From Streptomyces viridochromogenes (lineage in GTDB: Bacteria; Actinomycetota; Actinomycetes; Streptomycetales; Streptomycetaceae), in assembly GCF_001270495.1 (NCBI RefSeq), contig NZ_LGUR01000206.1:19727-83726 (forward strand): DNA of 64,000 nucleotides. The letters run 5' to 3'. This document shows positions 1 through 17,878 of this stretch, one piece after another (position 1 is the stretch's first letter; each line of letters starts with the position of its first letter). The notes under the pieces were generated by a model. It saw nothing but the letters and a program-made list of their open reading frames with translations. It made no database searches and was not told the DNA's origin. The translations under genes were made by a program, and so were the position numbers.

Positions 1-3000
1 GGCCCCCTGCGCCCCGCCCTCCTGCGCACCGCCGCCGAGGAACTCTTCGCCCGCCACGCCAACCTCCGCAGCGCCTTCCTCCACGAGGACCTGGACGAAC
101 CGGTGCAGGTCGTGCTCAAGCAGGTCCCCGTGAACTGGGCCGAGGCGGACGCCACGGGAGCGGACGAGACGGCCCGCCTGATCGCCGAGGACGCCACCGC
201 CCGCTTCGACCTCACCGACCCGCCCCTGCTGCGCCTGACGCTGGTCCGCCGCGCCACCGACCGCTGGCTGCTGATCATCACCAACCACCACCTCCTCCTG
301 GACGGCTGGTCCATCCCCCTCCTCGTCCGCGAACTCCTCCAGCTCTACGCCGCCCAGCTCGCTCCCGGCACCACGGCCCCGCTGCCCGCCGTACGCCCCT
401 ACCGGGACTTCCTGGCCTGGCTCGCCTCCCGCGACCGCGAAGCCGCCGCCGACGCCTGGCGAAAGGCGCTGACCGGAGCGGCGCCGACGGTACTCGCACC
501 CTCGGCGGCCGGGCCGGTCCCGGTGCCGCCCGAGCTGCACACGCTGCGGCTGACCGAGCAACTGACCGCTCAGCTCCAGGAGTTCGCGAGAGGCCGGGGT
601 GTCACGGTCAACACGGTCGTGCAGGGCCTGTGGGCCTTGCTGCTGGCCCGACTGACCGGCCGGGACGACGTGGTCCTCGGCGCGACGGTGGCGGGACGCC
701 CCGCCGAACTCGCCGGCGTGGAGTCCATGATCGGCCTGTTCATCAACACGGTGCCGGTCCGGGTGACCGTACCGCCGGGGGAAGGGGCGGGTGCCTACCT
801 ACGGCGCCTCCAGGACGAACAGTCGCGCCTGATGGACCACCAGCACCTGGGCCTCACCGAGATCCAGCGCCTCACCGGAGCGGGCGACCTCTTCGACACC
901 CTGCTCGTCTTCGAGAACTACCCGATCGACGAGGCAGCGGTCGCCGAGGCGGAGACGTCGGCCGGGCTGCGGATCGTCGAGGTCAAGGGCTCGGGCGCCA
1001 CCCACTACCCGCTGACCCTGGCCGTACTCGCCGAGCAGCGGCTCGGCATCGTCTTCGAGTTCCGCCCCGACTGCTACACCCGTACGGCGGTGGAGGAGCT
1101 GGCCGCCCGCTTCGAGCGCCTCGTGCGCACGGTGCCGGCCGACCCGGACGCCCCCTTGGCCACCCTGGACGTCCTCGCGCCCGAGGAGCGTGCCGCGCTG
1201 CTGACAGGCGGGGTGGGGGAGCTGCTGCCGACGCCGTCGTACCGCACGATGCCGGAGGTGTTCGAGGCGCAGGCGGCCCGCACGCCGGACGCGGTGGCGG
1301 TGGTCGGGGAGGGCAGGAGCCTGACGTTCGCGCAACTGAACGTCGCCGCGAACCAACTGGCCCGACTGCTCGTCGAGTTGGGGGCGGGGCCGGAGCAGAT
1401 CGTAGCGTTCGCACTCCCGCCCACCCCTGACACGATGACAGCGCTCCTGGCGATCCAGAAGGCGGGCGCGGCGTATCTGCCCCTGGACCCGGCATGGCCG
1501 CAGGAGCGCATCGCCGGGATGCTGGCGGATGCAAGCCCGGTGGCACTCATCACCACGACGCCTGCAACGCCCCTTCAGGGGCGCGGGGCTGTGACATATG
1601 CGGCTCCGCCGCGTGGGCGCGACCAGCCACAGTCGGCCCGCAGCCACCATCCGGCGTTTCCACCCGAGCGCTCCGTCTTCCTGGACGCACCCGACACCCA
1701 TCAGCGCCTCGCGAACACCCCCGCCTCCAACCTCACCGACACCGACCGCCTGGGCCCCCTGCTCCCAGAACACCCCGCCTACGTCATCTACACCTCCGGA
1801 TCCACCGGCCGCCCCAAGGCCGTGGTTATCCCTCAGCGAGCCATAACCAACCTCTTCGCCGCCCACAACACCGCCCTGCACGGACCGGCCTCCACCGCGA
1901 CCGGCGGAGCCCTCCGTGTCGGCCACGCCTGGCCGATCGCCTTCGACGCCTCCTGGCAACCCATGCTGTGGATGTTCGCCGGCCACGAACTGCACCTGGT
2001 CCCGGAGGACATCCGCCGCGACCCCACCGCCCTACGGGACTTCCTCGCCCGCCACCGCATCGAGTTCATCGAGCTCTCCCCGTCCCTGCTCGGCGAACTC
2101 GTCGCCCAGGGCGGCGACTGGCAGGCCGACCTGAAGGTGCTCGGCGTCGGCGGCGAGGCCGTACCACCCGACCTGTGGCGCATCCTGCGGGACACCGACG
2201 GACTCGTCGCGCACAACCTCTACGGCCCCACCGAATGCACCGTCGACTCGGCGGACTGCGACCTCGCCCTCACCGAGCGACCCGCCATCGGCCGCCCCGT
2301 GGCGGGCGGCACGCTCTACATCCTGGACGGGCACCTCAACCCCGTGCCGGTCGGCGTCGAGGGCGAGCTGTACGTGGCCGGCGCGGGCCTGGCCAGGGGC
2401 TACCTCGGCCAACCCGCCGCCACCGCGAGCCGCTTCGTCGCCGACCCCTTCTCCGAGAGCCCCGGCACACGCATGTACCGCACCGGCGACATCGCCCGCT
2501 GGACCGCCGACGGCCTGGTGGAGTGCCTGGGCCGGGTCGACGACCAGGTCAAGATCAGGGGCTACCGGATCGAACCCGGCGAGATCGAGGCGGTGCTGCT
2601 GGAACACGACCTGGTCGAACGGGCGGCGGTCGTCGTCCGCGAGGACACACCCGGCGTACGGCGCCTCGTCGCCTACGTCATCCTGGCGGGGTCCCCGTCC
2701 GAGCCGCCGGCCGAGGACACGGCGGAGTCGCTGCGCCGCGCCGTGGCCGCCGTACTGCCCGACTACATGGTCCCGTCGGCCTTCGTCCCGGTGGACGGCT
2801 TCCCCCTCACCCTCAACGGCAAGCTGGACACCGCCGCCCTCCCGGCGGCCTCCCGCTCCGCCGCCGGGCCGGCCGCGCAGCCGCCCCGGAACGCGGTCGA
2901 GGAACGGCTCGCCACACTGTTCGCCCAGGTGCTGGGGCTGGACTCGGTCGGCGTGCACGACAGCTTCTTCGCCCTCGGCGGCGACAGCATCGTGTCGATG

Positions 3001-4451
3001 AGGCTGGTCAGCCAGGCACGGGCGGCGGGGCTCGCGATCTCGCCCCGCGACGTCTTCGAGCGGCCCACGATCGCGGAACTCGCCGAACGCGCGGACACCA
3101 CCGGACGCGCGGGGAGCACCCCCGAGCGCCGCGCCACCGACCCCGAGGCGGGAACCGGCGACATCCCCCTCACCCCCGTCCTGGCCTGGCTCACCGAACA
3201 GAACGGCCCCTTCCGCGCCCTCAGCCAGGCCCGCTTCCTGCGCACCCCGCCCGACCTGGACCTCGACGGCCTGCACCGCACCGTCCAGTCCGTCCTGGAC
3301 CACCACGACCTGCTGCGCTCCACCTTCGCCCGCGCGGCGGACGGGCCCTGGCGCTTCCACGCCGCGCCCGCGGGCACGGTGCACGCCGCCGACTGCGTGC
3401 GCCGGATCGACGCCGAGCGCCTGGACCACACGGCGATCGGCACACTCGTCCCGGAGGCGATGGACGAGCTGGTCGCCGAACTCGACCCGGCCGCCGGGGC
3501 GATGGCCCGGTTCCTCTGGTTCGACGCCGGCGGGGGTCGCGAGGGCCGGCTTCTGGTCGTACTGCACCACCTGGTGACCGATGCCGCGTCCTGGGGCGTA
3601 CTCGTCGCCGACCTGGCCGCCGCCTGGGAGGGCCGGGACCTGTCACCGATCGGCACCCCCTTCCGGGAGTGGGCGCGGGAGCTCCAGAAGCTGGCGCCGG
3701 GCCGATCGGCCGAACTCGCCCTCTGGCAGGGCGTGCTGGACCGACCCGAACCGCCTCTCGGAACCGGCCCTCTGGACCCCGCCCGGGACACCAGGGCCAC
3801 CCTCCGCAGGCACTGGACCACCTTGGGTCCCGACCTCACCGAACCCCTGACCACCGCCTCCGTCCAGGACGTGCTGCTCACCGCGCTGGCACTCGCCGTA
3901 CCGGCCTGGCGCGGCGCACCCGACCGCTCCCTGCTGGTCGCCCTGGAGGGCCACGGCCGCGAGGAGCACCTCGTGCCGGGCGCCGATCTCTCCAGCACCC
4001 TCGGCTGGTTCACCAGTGTCTTCCCGGTCCGGCTGGATCCCGGCCCACAACCCGGCGCGGACCAGGTGCGGCGGATCCGCGACCAGCTGGCCGCACTGCC
4101 CGACAAGGGCATCGGATACGGCCTGCTCCGCCACCTCGATCCGGACTCGGCCGCACGACTCTCCCAACTCCCCGAACCCCAGATCCAGTTCAACTACCTG
4201 GGCCGGATGGCGATGGGCGAGCGCCGTGAGGACCCCTTGTTCACCAGCGCACCCGAGACCGGCGCCATGGGCAACGGCGCCGACCCCGAGATGCCCGCCC
4301 CCTACACCCTCGTCGTCGATGCGGTGATCACCGGAACCGAACTCTCGGTGTGCTGGCAGTGGCCGGAACGGCTCTTCACGGAGCCGGAGATCGGGCGGCT
4401 CGCCGCGCTCTGGACCACGTCCCTCGAACTGCTCCTGAAAGGCGGAGACCA

Positions 4452-4455
<4 letters not shown>
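1..4455 (+). CDS. Siderophore-type NRPS, C-A-T-E module (5' partial)
   Basis: The frame is open from base 1, so the gene begins upstream; residues before the first ATG (position 103) are already condensation-domain sequence. Domains by nucleotide: C domain 1 to about 1200, with the HHxxxDG motif (HHLLLDGW, near 286); A domain about 1230-2850, with YTSGSTGRPK near 1789 and the A10 lysine in LNGKLD; carrier domain with GGDSI, phosphopantetheine serine codon at 2986; epimerization domain about 3160-4430, with HHLVTDAASW, EGHGRE and FNYLGR. The module should therefore present a D-residue. Binding-pocket residues aligned by eye give D-A-Q-E-G-G-L-V-D-K, which I cannot assign. A repeat of about 75 bp is embedded in frame between A2 and A3 (about 1571-1645). 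The stop overlaps the next start (GTGA), so translation is probably coupled. Confidence 0.93.
1571..1646 (+). repeat. Streptomyces-type interspersed GC-rich repeat inside the NRPS A domain
   Basis: The stretch has the look of the abundant interspersed repeat of Streptomyces genomes: a small CCCTTCAGGGG hairpin, then GCGGGGCTGTG, the hairpin GCGGCTCCGCCGC, then GGGCGCGACCAGCC and CGGCCCGCAGCC. It lies inside an open NRPS frame and reads through without a stop, adding roughly 25-30 residues to a variable loop between core motifs A2 and A3. Family recognition is from memory of such repeats; copy number cannot be counted here. A shorter related piece is near 19924-19954. Confidence 0.7.
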
Positions 4456-12290
<7,835 letters not shown>

Positions 12291-12318
12291 GCCACCACGG
12301 ACGACTTCGGAGGAACCG

Positions 12319-15300
12319 GTGACGCAGCACCCCCCGACCGCGGACGAGCTGCTCCGTTCGGTCACCGACACATTCGGCTCGGAGGAACCCCCGAGCGATG
12401 ACGACAGCCTCATCACCTGGGGCCTGGACTCGATCACCCTGATGAAGATCGCGGGCGGCTGGCGCCGGCGGGGCATCCCGATCAGCTTCGCCGAACTCGC
12501 CAAGGAACCGACGCTGCGCGCCTGGCGGGAACTGCTGCAAGCCCACGTCCCGGCCACCGCGCGGCCCGCCGAGCGGACACCGGCCGCGTCCCCGGCCCCG
12601 CCGGCCCCCGCCCGGCTCGACGCTGCCGTACGAGCCCTCGCGGCCCGCCACGGCATGCTGCGCGCCTGCTTCACCGACGACGGCCGCCAGCGGATCCTGC
12701 CCGACCTCACCCGGCCCGCGACGGTCGTCCACGACCTGCGGACGCTGGACGCCCGGACGGCGGCGGCCCGGCTGGAGGACCTCCGGCACTCCTCCTCACA
12801 CGCTCGCCTGGACATCGCGGCCGGTGAGGTCTTCGCCGTACAGCTCTCGCTGCTGCCGGACGGCGGCAGCCGGCTGCACGTCGACGTCGACATGCTCGCC
12901 GCCGACGCGCTCAGCTACCGCGTACTGCTCTCCGATCTCGGCAAGCTCTACGAGGACCCCGGCACACCGCTCCCCTCCATCCGCACCAGCTACCCGGAAT
13001 ACCTCGCGGAGCGCGCGGACGTACGGCGGCTGAGCCGGGACCAGGCACAGCGGTGGTGGCAGCGGCGTATCCCCGAGCTGCCCAGCGCCCCCGAACTCCC
13101 CCTGGTGCCCGAGGCGGAGCGCACCGACCCGACCCGGGTGACCCGCCGCCACCACTGGCTGCCACCCGAGGAGAAGCGGCGCCTGACGGCCCGCGCCCAC
13201 CAGCACGGGCTCACCCCGGCCATGGCGGTGGCGACCGCCTTCTCGGAGGTGCTGGCCGCCTGGAGCGGACAGCCGCGCTTCCTGCTGAACGTGCCGATGT
13301 TCGACCGCAGGGGCTCCCACCCCGACGTCGACCTGCTCGTCGGCGACTTCACCAGCTCGGTGCTGCTCGACGTCGACCTGACCGAAGCGGGCTCGTTCAC
13401 CGAGCACGCACGGCGCCTCCAGGACCGTATGCACACCGACGCGGCGCATTCCGACTACTCCGGCGTCGAAGTCCTGCGGGACCTGTCCCGGCTGCGCGGC
13501 GAACAGGTCCTGGCGCCGGTGGTGTTCACCAGCGCGCTCAACCTCGGTGAGCTCTTCGACGCCGGTGTACGGCAGTCCTTCGGCAAGCCCGTGTGGATCA
13601 TCTCCCAGGGCCCGCAGGTGCTCCTCGACGCCCAGGTGACCGAGGTCGACGGCGGTCTGCTGGTCAACTGGGACGTCCGCGAGGACGCCTTCCCGGCCGG
13701 CATGGTCGACGCGATGTTCGCCGCCTTCCACGGGCTCGTCACCCGGCTCGGAACCGACGACACGGTCTGGGAGCGGCCGTTGCCCGCCCTGCTGCCCGCG
13801 GGGCAGTCGGCGGTCCGCGCCAAGGTGAACTCCACCGAGGCTCCGCGCAACCACCGCCTGCTGCACCAAGGCTTCTTCGAACGCGCCGCCGGGCGACCGG
13901 AGGCTCCTGCCCTGCTGTGGACCGCCGAAGGAGCCCTGTCCTACGGCGAGTTGGCCGACCGCGCCCTGCGTACGGCCGCCGCCCTGGTGGAGCGTGGCGT
14001 GCGCCCCGGCGACACGGTCGCGGTCAGCCTCCCGAAGGGGCCCGACCAGATCACCGCCGTACTGGGGGTGCTGGCCGCGGGCGCCGCGTACGTGCCGATC
14101 GGCGTCGAGCAGCCGCCCGCCCGCCGCGACCGCATTCGCGCCACCGCCGGATTCCGGGTCGCGCTGACCGACGGACGCCCGGTCGAGGGCATCGGCCTCG
14201 ACGCCCTCCCGGTCGCCGAGGCGGTGCGCACCGCACCGCTCGCGGAGCCGGTGCCGGTGGCCGAGGAGCAGGCCGCCTACGTGCTGTTCACCTCGGGCTC
14301 CACCGGTGAGCCCAAGGGCGTCGAAGTGCCGCACCGGGCAGCCATGAACACCATCGACGACCTCAACGACCGCTTCACGCTGGGCACTTCGGACCGCTGC
14401 CTCGCCCTGTCCGCCCTGGACTTCGACCTCTCCGTCTATGACGTCTTCGGGCTGCTGAGCGCGGGCGGCGCGGTGGTGCTCGTGGACGAGGACGACCGGC
14501 GCGAGGCCGGCCAATGGGCCGACCTCGTCCGCACCCACGCGGTGACGATCCTCAACTGCGTACCGCCGCTGCTCGACATGCTGCTGCTCGCCACCGGCCC
14601 CGGCGAACTCGGCGGTCTGCGGGCGGTGCTGCTCGGCGGTGACTGGGTCGGCACCGACCTGCCCGGGCGGCTGGCGGAGCGGGCCCCCGACTGCCGGTTC
14701 ACCGGTCTGGGCGGGACCACGGAGACCGCCATCCACTCGACGGTCTGCGAGGTGACGGGCACTCAAGTTCCCGCCCACTGGCGGTCGGTGCCCTACGGCA
14801 CGCCGCTGCGCAACGTGCGCTGCCGGGTCGTCGACGCCCACGGGCGGGACTGTCCGGACTGGGTGCCGGGCGAGCTGTGGATCGGCGGGGACGGGGTGGC
14901 GCTCGGCTACCGGGCCGATCCGTCCCGTACGGCCGAGAAGTTCACCGAGGCGGACGGGCTGCGCTGGTATCGCACCGGTGACCTCGCGCGGTACTGGCCG
15001 GACGGCACCCTGGAGTTCCTCGGGCGCCGCGACCACCAGGTCAAGCTGCGCGGCTTCCGGATCGAGCTGGGCGAGGTGGAGTCGGCGCTCGCCGGCCACC
15101 CCGCCGTACGGCGTGCTGTCGCCGGGCTGACCCGGGGGCAGGGCGTCCAGCTGGCGGCCGCGGTGGCCGCCGACGCGGGGACGGCCGAGGACGAGCTGCG
15201 GGACTGGGCGCGCTCCGTGCTGCCGCCGCACATGGTTCCGGCCCGGATCACCGTGGCCGAGGAGCTCCCGCTCACCTCCAACGGCAAGCTCGACCGCCGG

Positions 15301-15672
15301 GCCGTACAGGAGCTGTGGCAGGTGGCGGAGGCCGAACAGCACCGGGCGCCCGGAACCGCCCTGGAGACGGTCGTGGCCCGCGTCTGGCAGGACGTCCTCG
15401 GCGTCGACCGCGTCGGCCTCGACGACGGCTTCTTCGCCCTCGGCGGGGACTCGGTGCTCGCCACCGTGATCGTCGGCCGGCTGCGGGAGGCGCTGGACAC
15501 CTCGGAAGTGTCCGTACGCGCCCTGTTCGCGACGCTCACGGCCGGCGGCATGGCCAAGCGGCTCGCCGCCGAGGAGCAGACGGCCGGGCGGCTGGAACAG
15601 GTCGCCTCGATCCACCTGGAGATCGAGGACATGTCGGCGGACGAGGTCGACTCCGCACTGCGGGACGTCTAG
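12319..15672 (+). CDS. NRPS with N-terminal carrier domain, heterocyclization, A and T domains
   Basis: GTG start 28 bp after the previous stop, with CGGAGGAA six bases before it; 1117 residues. An N-terminal carrier-like domain (GLDSI, about residue 37) resembles aryl carrier domains. Next comes a heterocyclization (Cy) domain recognised by DMLAADALS (DxxxxDxxS) and by Cy2 (RHGMLRA), Cy3, Cy4, Cy5 (GDFTSSVLL), Cy6 (PVVFTSAL) and Cy7. The Cy1 region (FPLTxxQxAY) is missing: the carrier joins through a short Pro/Ala linker almost directly to Cy2. The A domain pocket reads D-L-Y-N-L-G-L-I-H-K, closest to cysteine codes, though Ser or Thr cannot be excluded. A carrier (GGDSV) and a short tail end the protein. 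By family logic this would be the starter protein, making an aryl-azoline, but it has no thioesterase and its Cy is incomplete. Confidence 0.93.
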   Translation: MTQHPPTADELLRSVTDTFGSEEPPSDDDSLITWGLDSITLMKIAGGWRRRGIPISFAELAKEPTLRAWRELLQAHVPATARPAERTPAASPAPPAPARLDAAVRALAARHGMLRACFTDDGRQRILPDLTRPATVVHDLRTLDARTAAARLEDLRHSSSHARLDIAAGEVFAVQLSLLPDGGSRLHVDVDMLAADALSYRVLLSDLGKLYEDPGTPLPSIRTSYPEYLAERADVRRLSRDQAQRWWQRRIPELPSAPELPLVPEAERTDPTRVTRRHHWLPPEEKRRLTARAHQHGLTPAMAVATAFSEVLAAWSGQPRFLLNVPMFDRRGSHPDVDLLVGDFTSSVLLDVDLTEAGSFTEHARRLQDRMHTDAAHSDYSGVEVLRDLSRLRGEQVLAPVVFTSALNLGELFDAGVRQSFGKPVWIISQGPQVLLDAQVTEVDGGLLVNWDVREDAFPAGMVDAMFAAFHGLVTRLGTDDTVWERPLPALLPAGQSAVRAKVNSTEAPRNHRLLHQGFFERAAGRPEAPALLWTAEGALSYGELADRALRTAAALVERGVRPGDTVAVSLPKGPDQITAVLGVLAAGAAYVPIGVEQPPARRDRIRATAGFRVALTDGRPVEGIGLDALPVAEAVRTAPLAEPVPVAEEQAAYVLFTSGSTGEPKGVEVPHRAAMNTIDDLNDRFTLGTSDRCLALSALDFDLSVYDVFGLLSAGGAVVLVDEDDRREAGQWADLVRTHAVTILNCVPPLLDMLLLATGPGELGGLRAVLLGGDWVGTDLPGRLAERAPDCRFTGLGGTTETAIHSTVCEVTGTQVPAHWRSVPYGTPLRNVRCRVVDAHGRDCPDWVPGELWIGGDGVALGYRADPSRTAEKFTEADGLRWYRTGDLARYWPDGTLEFLGRRDHQVKLRGFRIELGEVESALAGHPAVRRAVAGLTRGQGVQLAAAVAADAGTAEDELRDWARSVLPPHMVPARITVAEELPLTSNGKLDRRAVQELWQVAEAEQHRAPGTALETVVARVWQDVLGVDRVGLDDGFFALGGDSVLATVIVGRLREALDTSEVSVRALFATLTAGGMAKRLAAEEQTAGRLEQVASIHLEIEDMSADEVDSALRDV

Positions 15673-15686
15673 GAACGGGAGAAGGA

Positions 15687-15716
15687 GGGGCGGGGTGCCC
15701 GAAGGCGCCCCGCCCC
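15687..15716. terminator. Strong hairpin between convergent genes
   Basis: GGGGCGGGGTGCC, a CGAA loop, then GGCGCCCCGCCCC form a 13-bp stem with one G-T pair, followed by a C-rich run. It lies 15 bp after the NRPS stop and 22 bp from the end of the convergent binding-protein gene, so it probably serves both. GC-rich stems without a U tract are usual for Streptomyces terminators. Confidence 0.7.
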
Positions 15717-15737
15717 CCCCTGCGCCCCCCTCGGGCG

Positions 15738-16754
15738 TCAGTCGAGCTTCTTGAAGCCGGCCTCCAGGTTGTCCAGCGCCCACGGGATGCCGAGCGCGGA
15801 CGGGCTGCGGAGCTGGCTGATGGTGGCGACGTCGGTCACGACGTACCGGTCGTCCTTCACCGCGGACATGTTCTTCACCAGGTCACTGGACTCGAACGCC
15901 TTCTTCAGGTCCGGCGTGGTGAAGGCGATGACGACCAGATCGGCGTCGAGCTTGTCGAGCTGCTCGAAGGACAGCTCGCCGGTCGGGCTGCCGTTGACCG
16001 TCTTGATGTTCTTCACCGACGAGGTCAGGCCCATCCCGACCTGGCTCATCAGCTTGGCGGCGAAGTCGTCCTCGGAGGCGATGGTGAAGATCTTGGCCGG
16101 GGTGTTGCCGATGGACAGGCTGTAGGTCCTGCCCTGGAGCTTCGGGTGCTTCTCCTTCACCGCGGCGATGCTGTCCTCGGTCTCCTTGATGACCTGCTCG
16201 CCCCGCTCCTCCTTGCCGACGGCCTTGGCGACCACCTGCACGTGCTCCTGCCAGCTCTGCTGCCCCCAGGCCGTCTCGTAGCCGATGGTCGGCGCCACCG
16301 CGGCGAGCTTCTTGTAGTCCTTGTCCAGGGTGAAGTCGGAGGTGGCGAGGATCAGATCGGGCTGGAGGGACGCGACCTTCTCGTAGTCGACGGCCGTCAG
16401 CGTGTCGAGCAGCTCGGTCTTCTTGGTGTCGATCCTGTCCTTCAGCCAGGGGTAGACGCCGTCCTTGCTGAGGGCGTCCTTGGAGACGGCGACCGGCGTG
16501 ACACCGAGGGCGTACAGCGCGTCGATGTCGTCGGTGCCGCCGTTGCCGATCACCACGATCCGCTCGGGCGCCTTGTCGATCTTCGTGGTGCCGAACTTGT
16601 GCTTGACGGACACCGGGAAGGCGGACGAGGAGTCCGCCTTCGCGTCGCCGGAGGCGTCGGAGGAGGTGTTCGAGTCGTCCTTGACGGAGCCGCAGGCTGC
16701 CAGGGCGGCTGCCAGGGTGACGGTGAGAAGGGTGCTGCGAAGCTTTCTCGACAT
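15738..16754 (-). CDS. Ferric-siderophore ABC transporter substrate-binding lipoprotein
   Basis: The 338-residue protein starts with a lipoprotein signal (lipobox LAAC, Cys near residue 21), a Ser/Asp-rich linker, then a FecB/FepB-type (cluster A-II) fold: the phrase PERIVVIG, GVTPVAV, and a helix/strand pattern typical of iron-siderophore binding proteins. It should capture the ferric siderophore outside the membrane and pass it to an ABC permease not in this window. An iron box lies 15 bp upstream of the ATG, consistent with derepression under iron limitation. It is convergent with the NRPS genes. Specificity for this cluster's own product is inferred from position. Confidence 0.92.
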   Translation of the reverse strand: MSRKLRSTLLTVTLAAALAACGSVKDDSNTSSDASGDAKADSSSAFPVSVKHKFGTTKIDKAPERIVVIGNGGTDDIDALYALGVTPVAVSKDALSKDGVYPWLKDRIDTKKTELLDTLTAVDYEKVASLQPDLILATSDFTLDKDYKKLAAVAPTIGYETAWGQQSWQEHVQVVAKAVGKEERGEQVIKETEDSIAAVKEKHPKLQGRTYSLSIGNTPAKIFTIASEDDFAAKLMSQVGMGLTSSVKNIKTVNGSPTGELSFEQLDKLDADLVVIAFTTPDLKKAFESSDLVKNMSAVKDDRYVVTDVATISQLRSPSALGIPWALDNLEAGFKKLD

Positions 16755-16768
16755 GCGCGTCAGTAAAG

Positions 16769-16787
16769 CAAGGTAAGCCTTGCCTTA
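16769..16787 (-). promoter_or_regulatory. Iron box (DmdR/IdeR-type) for the binding-protein gene
   Basis: Read on the minus strand the site is TAAGGCAAGGCTTACCTTG, matching the consensus TTAGGTTAGSCTAACCTAA at 13 of 19 positions. It lies immediately before the lipoprotein start. Streptomyces DmdR1 and mycobacterial IdeR bind such sites with Fe(II) and repress siderophore genes. Confidence 0.8.
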
Positions 16788-16840
16788 GCAACGCGTTTCG
16801 GACAACTTCTTTGTTTTGGGCGGTAGTTGACCTTGCTCGA

Positions 16841-17794
16841 TCACGGGTGAGCGGTGAGATAGCCCCCCATCGTGCGGAAATAGTCGGTCGCCGCGTACTC
16901 CGTGCCGTCGTCGGTGCGCAGTCGCCGGATGAGCAGCCCCGGGTGGCGGCCGCTGTGCGCGTCCGCGCCGGCCACGATGACCACGCCGTCGCCCTCGGGG
17001 ATGAAGACGCGGCCCGGAGTTCCGCCGTAGCGGCCCTCGGAGACGGCGGCCGAGACGATCCTGATCCGCTGCCCGCGATGGAACGTGTAGGCGTTGGGAT
17101 ACGGGTCCGACTGGGCCCGCACCAGGCGCTCCAGGCGCTCCGCGGGCCAGCTCCAGTCGATGCGGCTGTCCTCCGGGGACCGCTTGTGGAAGAAGCTCGC
17201 GCGGCTGCGGTCCTGGGGCTGCCACCGGGTGGCGGCCCGGCCGGACTCGATGAGGTCGAGCGACTCGCGCACGATGGGTGCGATCAGGTCGACCGTACGG
17301 TGGAACAGGTCCGTCGCGGTGTCGGTCGGTCCGACCAGCACCGAGCGCTGGACCAGGATGTCCCCGGCGTCCAGCTCGGCGTTCATGCGGTGCGCGGTGA
17401 CGCCGACCCGCTCCTCGCCGTTGATGAGCGCCCAGATGATGGGGGAGAAGCCGGCGTACGTCGGCAGCAGCGAGTCGTGGACGTTGAGCGTGCCGTGCGG
17501 GGGCAGGTCGAAGATCTCCGGCGGCAGCCAGGTGCGCCAGTTGTTGGCCACGAGGATGTCGGGCCTGGCCTCGCGCACCGCGTCGAGCAGTTCGGGGTCG
17601 TCGGGTCGGTTGCGCAGGAGGACGGGGACGTCGTTCTTCTCGGCCAGCTCGGCGACGGAGTCGCCCCAGATCTTCTCGTAGGCGTGGTCGCTCTTCGGGT
17701 GGGTGACCACGAGGACGACCTCGTGATCGGAGTCCAGCAGGGCCTGGAGTGTGCGGTGACCCCAGGTCTGGTAGCCGAACATGGCGACGCGCAT
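16841..17794 (-). CDS. N5-hydroxyornithine formyltransferase (CchA-like)
   Basis: 317 residues from the ATG at 17794, which has GGGGAGA just upstream; longer in-frame starts lack a ribosome site. The protein has the methionyl-tRNA-formyltransferase-type fold: N-terminal MFGYQTWG, the conserved NVHDSLLP histidine segment, TAHRMNAELDAGDIL with the catalytic aspartate, and a C-terminal FMT-like domain. Homologues in coelichelin and exochelin loci transfer formyl from 10-formyl-tetrahydrofolate to N5-hydroxyornithine. It is divergent from the ornithine monooxygenase, with an iron box between them, so substrate supply is co-regulated. This supports N5-formyl-N5-hydroxyornithine as a building block. 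Confidence 0.9.
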   Translation of the reverse strand: MRVAMFGYQTWGHRTLQALLDSDHEVVLVVTHPKSDHAYEKIWGDSVAELAEKNDVPVLLRNRPDDPELLDAVREARPDILVANNWRTWLPPEIFDLPPHGTLNVHDSLLPTYAGFSPIIWALINGEERVGVTAHRMNAELDAGDILVQRSVLVGPTDTATDLFHRTVDLIAPIVRESLDLIESGRAATRWQPQDRSRASFFHKRSPEDSRIDWSWPAERLERLVRAQSDPYPNAYTFHRGQRIRIVSAAVSEGRYGGTPGRVFIPEGDGVVIVAGADAHSGRHPGLLIRRLRTDDGTEYAATDYFRTMGGYLTAHP

Positions 17795-17823
17795 GCGGTT
17801 CTCCCCTTCGGCGGGCTCCATTG

Positions 17824-17842
17824 CAAGGTAAGGCTAACCTTA
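17824..17842. promoter_or_regulatory. Iron box between divergent formyltransferase and monooxygenase genes
   Basis: CAAGGTAAGGCTAACCTTA matches the 19-bp iron-box consensus at 15 positions. It lies 30 bp from the formyltransferase start and 37 bp from the preferred monooxygenase start. One repressor-bound site could thus control both directions. Confidence 0.85.
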
Positions 17843-17878
17843 TCTAACATGTGGCTGCCTGAGGGAGGCGATGCCACG

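Noticed and set aside
799..1995. Long antisense frames within the NRPS genes (also 2032-3570, 5880-9122, 9171-10529, 11532-12893 and 12796-15783 minus)
   Set aside because: They are shadows of GC-rich coding sequence: low-complexity Arg/Gly/Pro-rich translations without any family pattern, lying fully under well-supported NRPS domains.
16811..17878. N-terminal extension of the ornithine monooxygenase frame by about 350 codons
   Set aside because: The extension overlaps the formyltransferase gene on the other strand and crosses the iron box; its translation has no family match. The GTG at 17879 with GGGAGG fits the enzyme's normal length.
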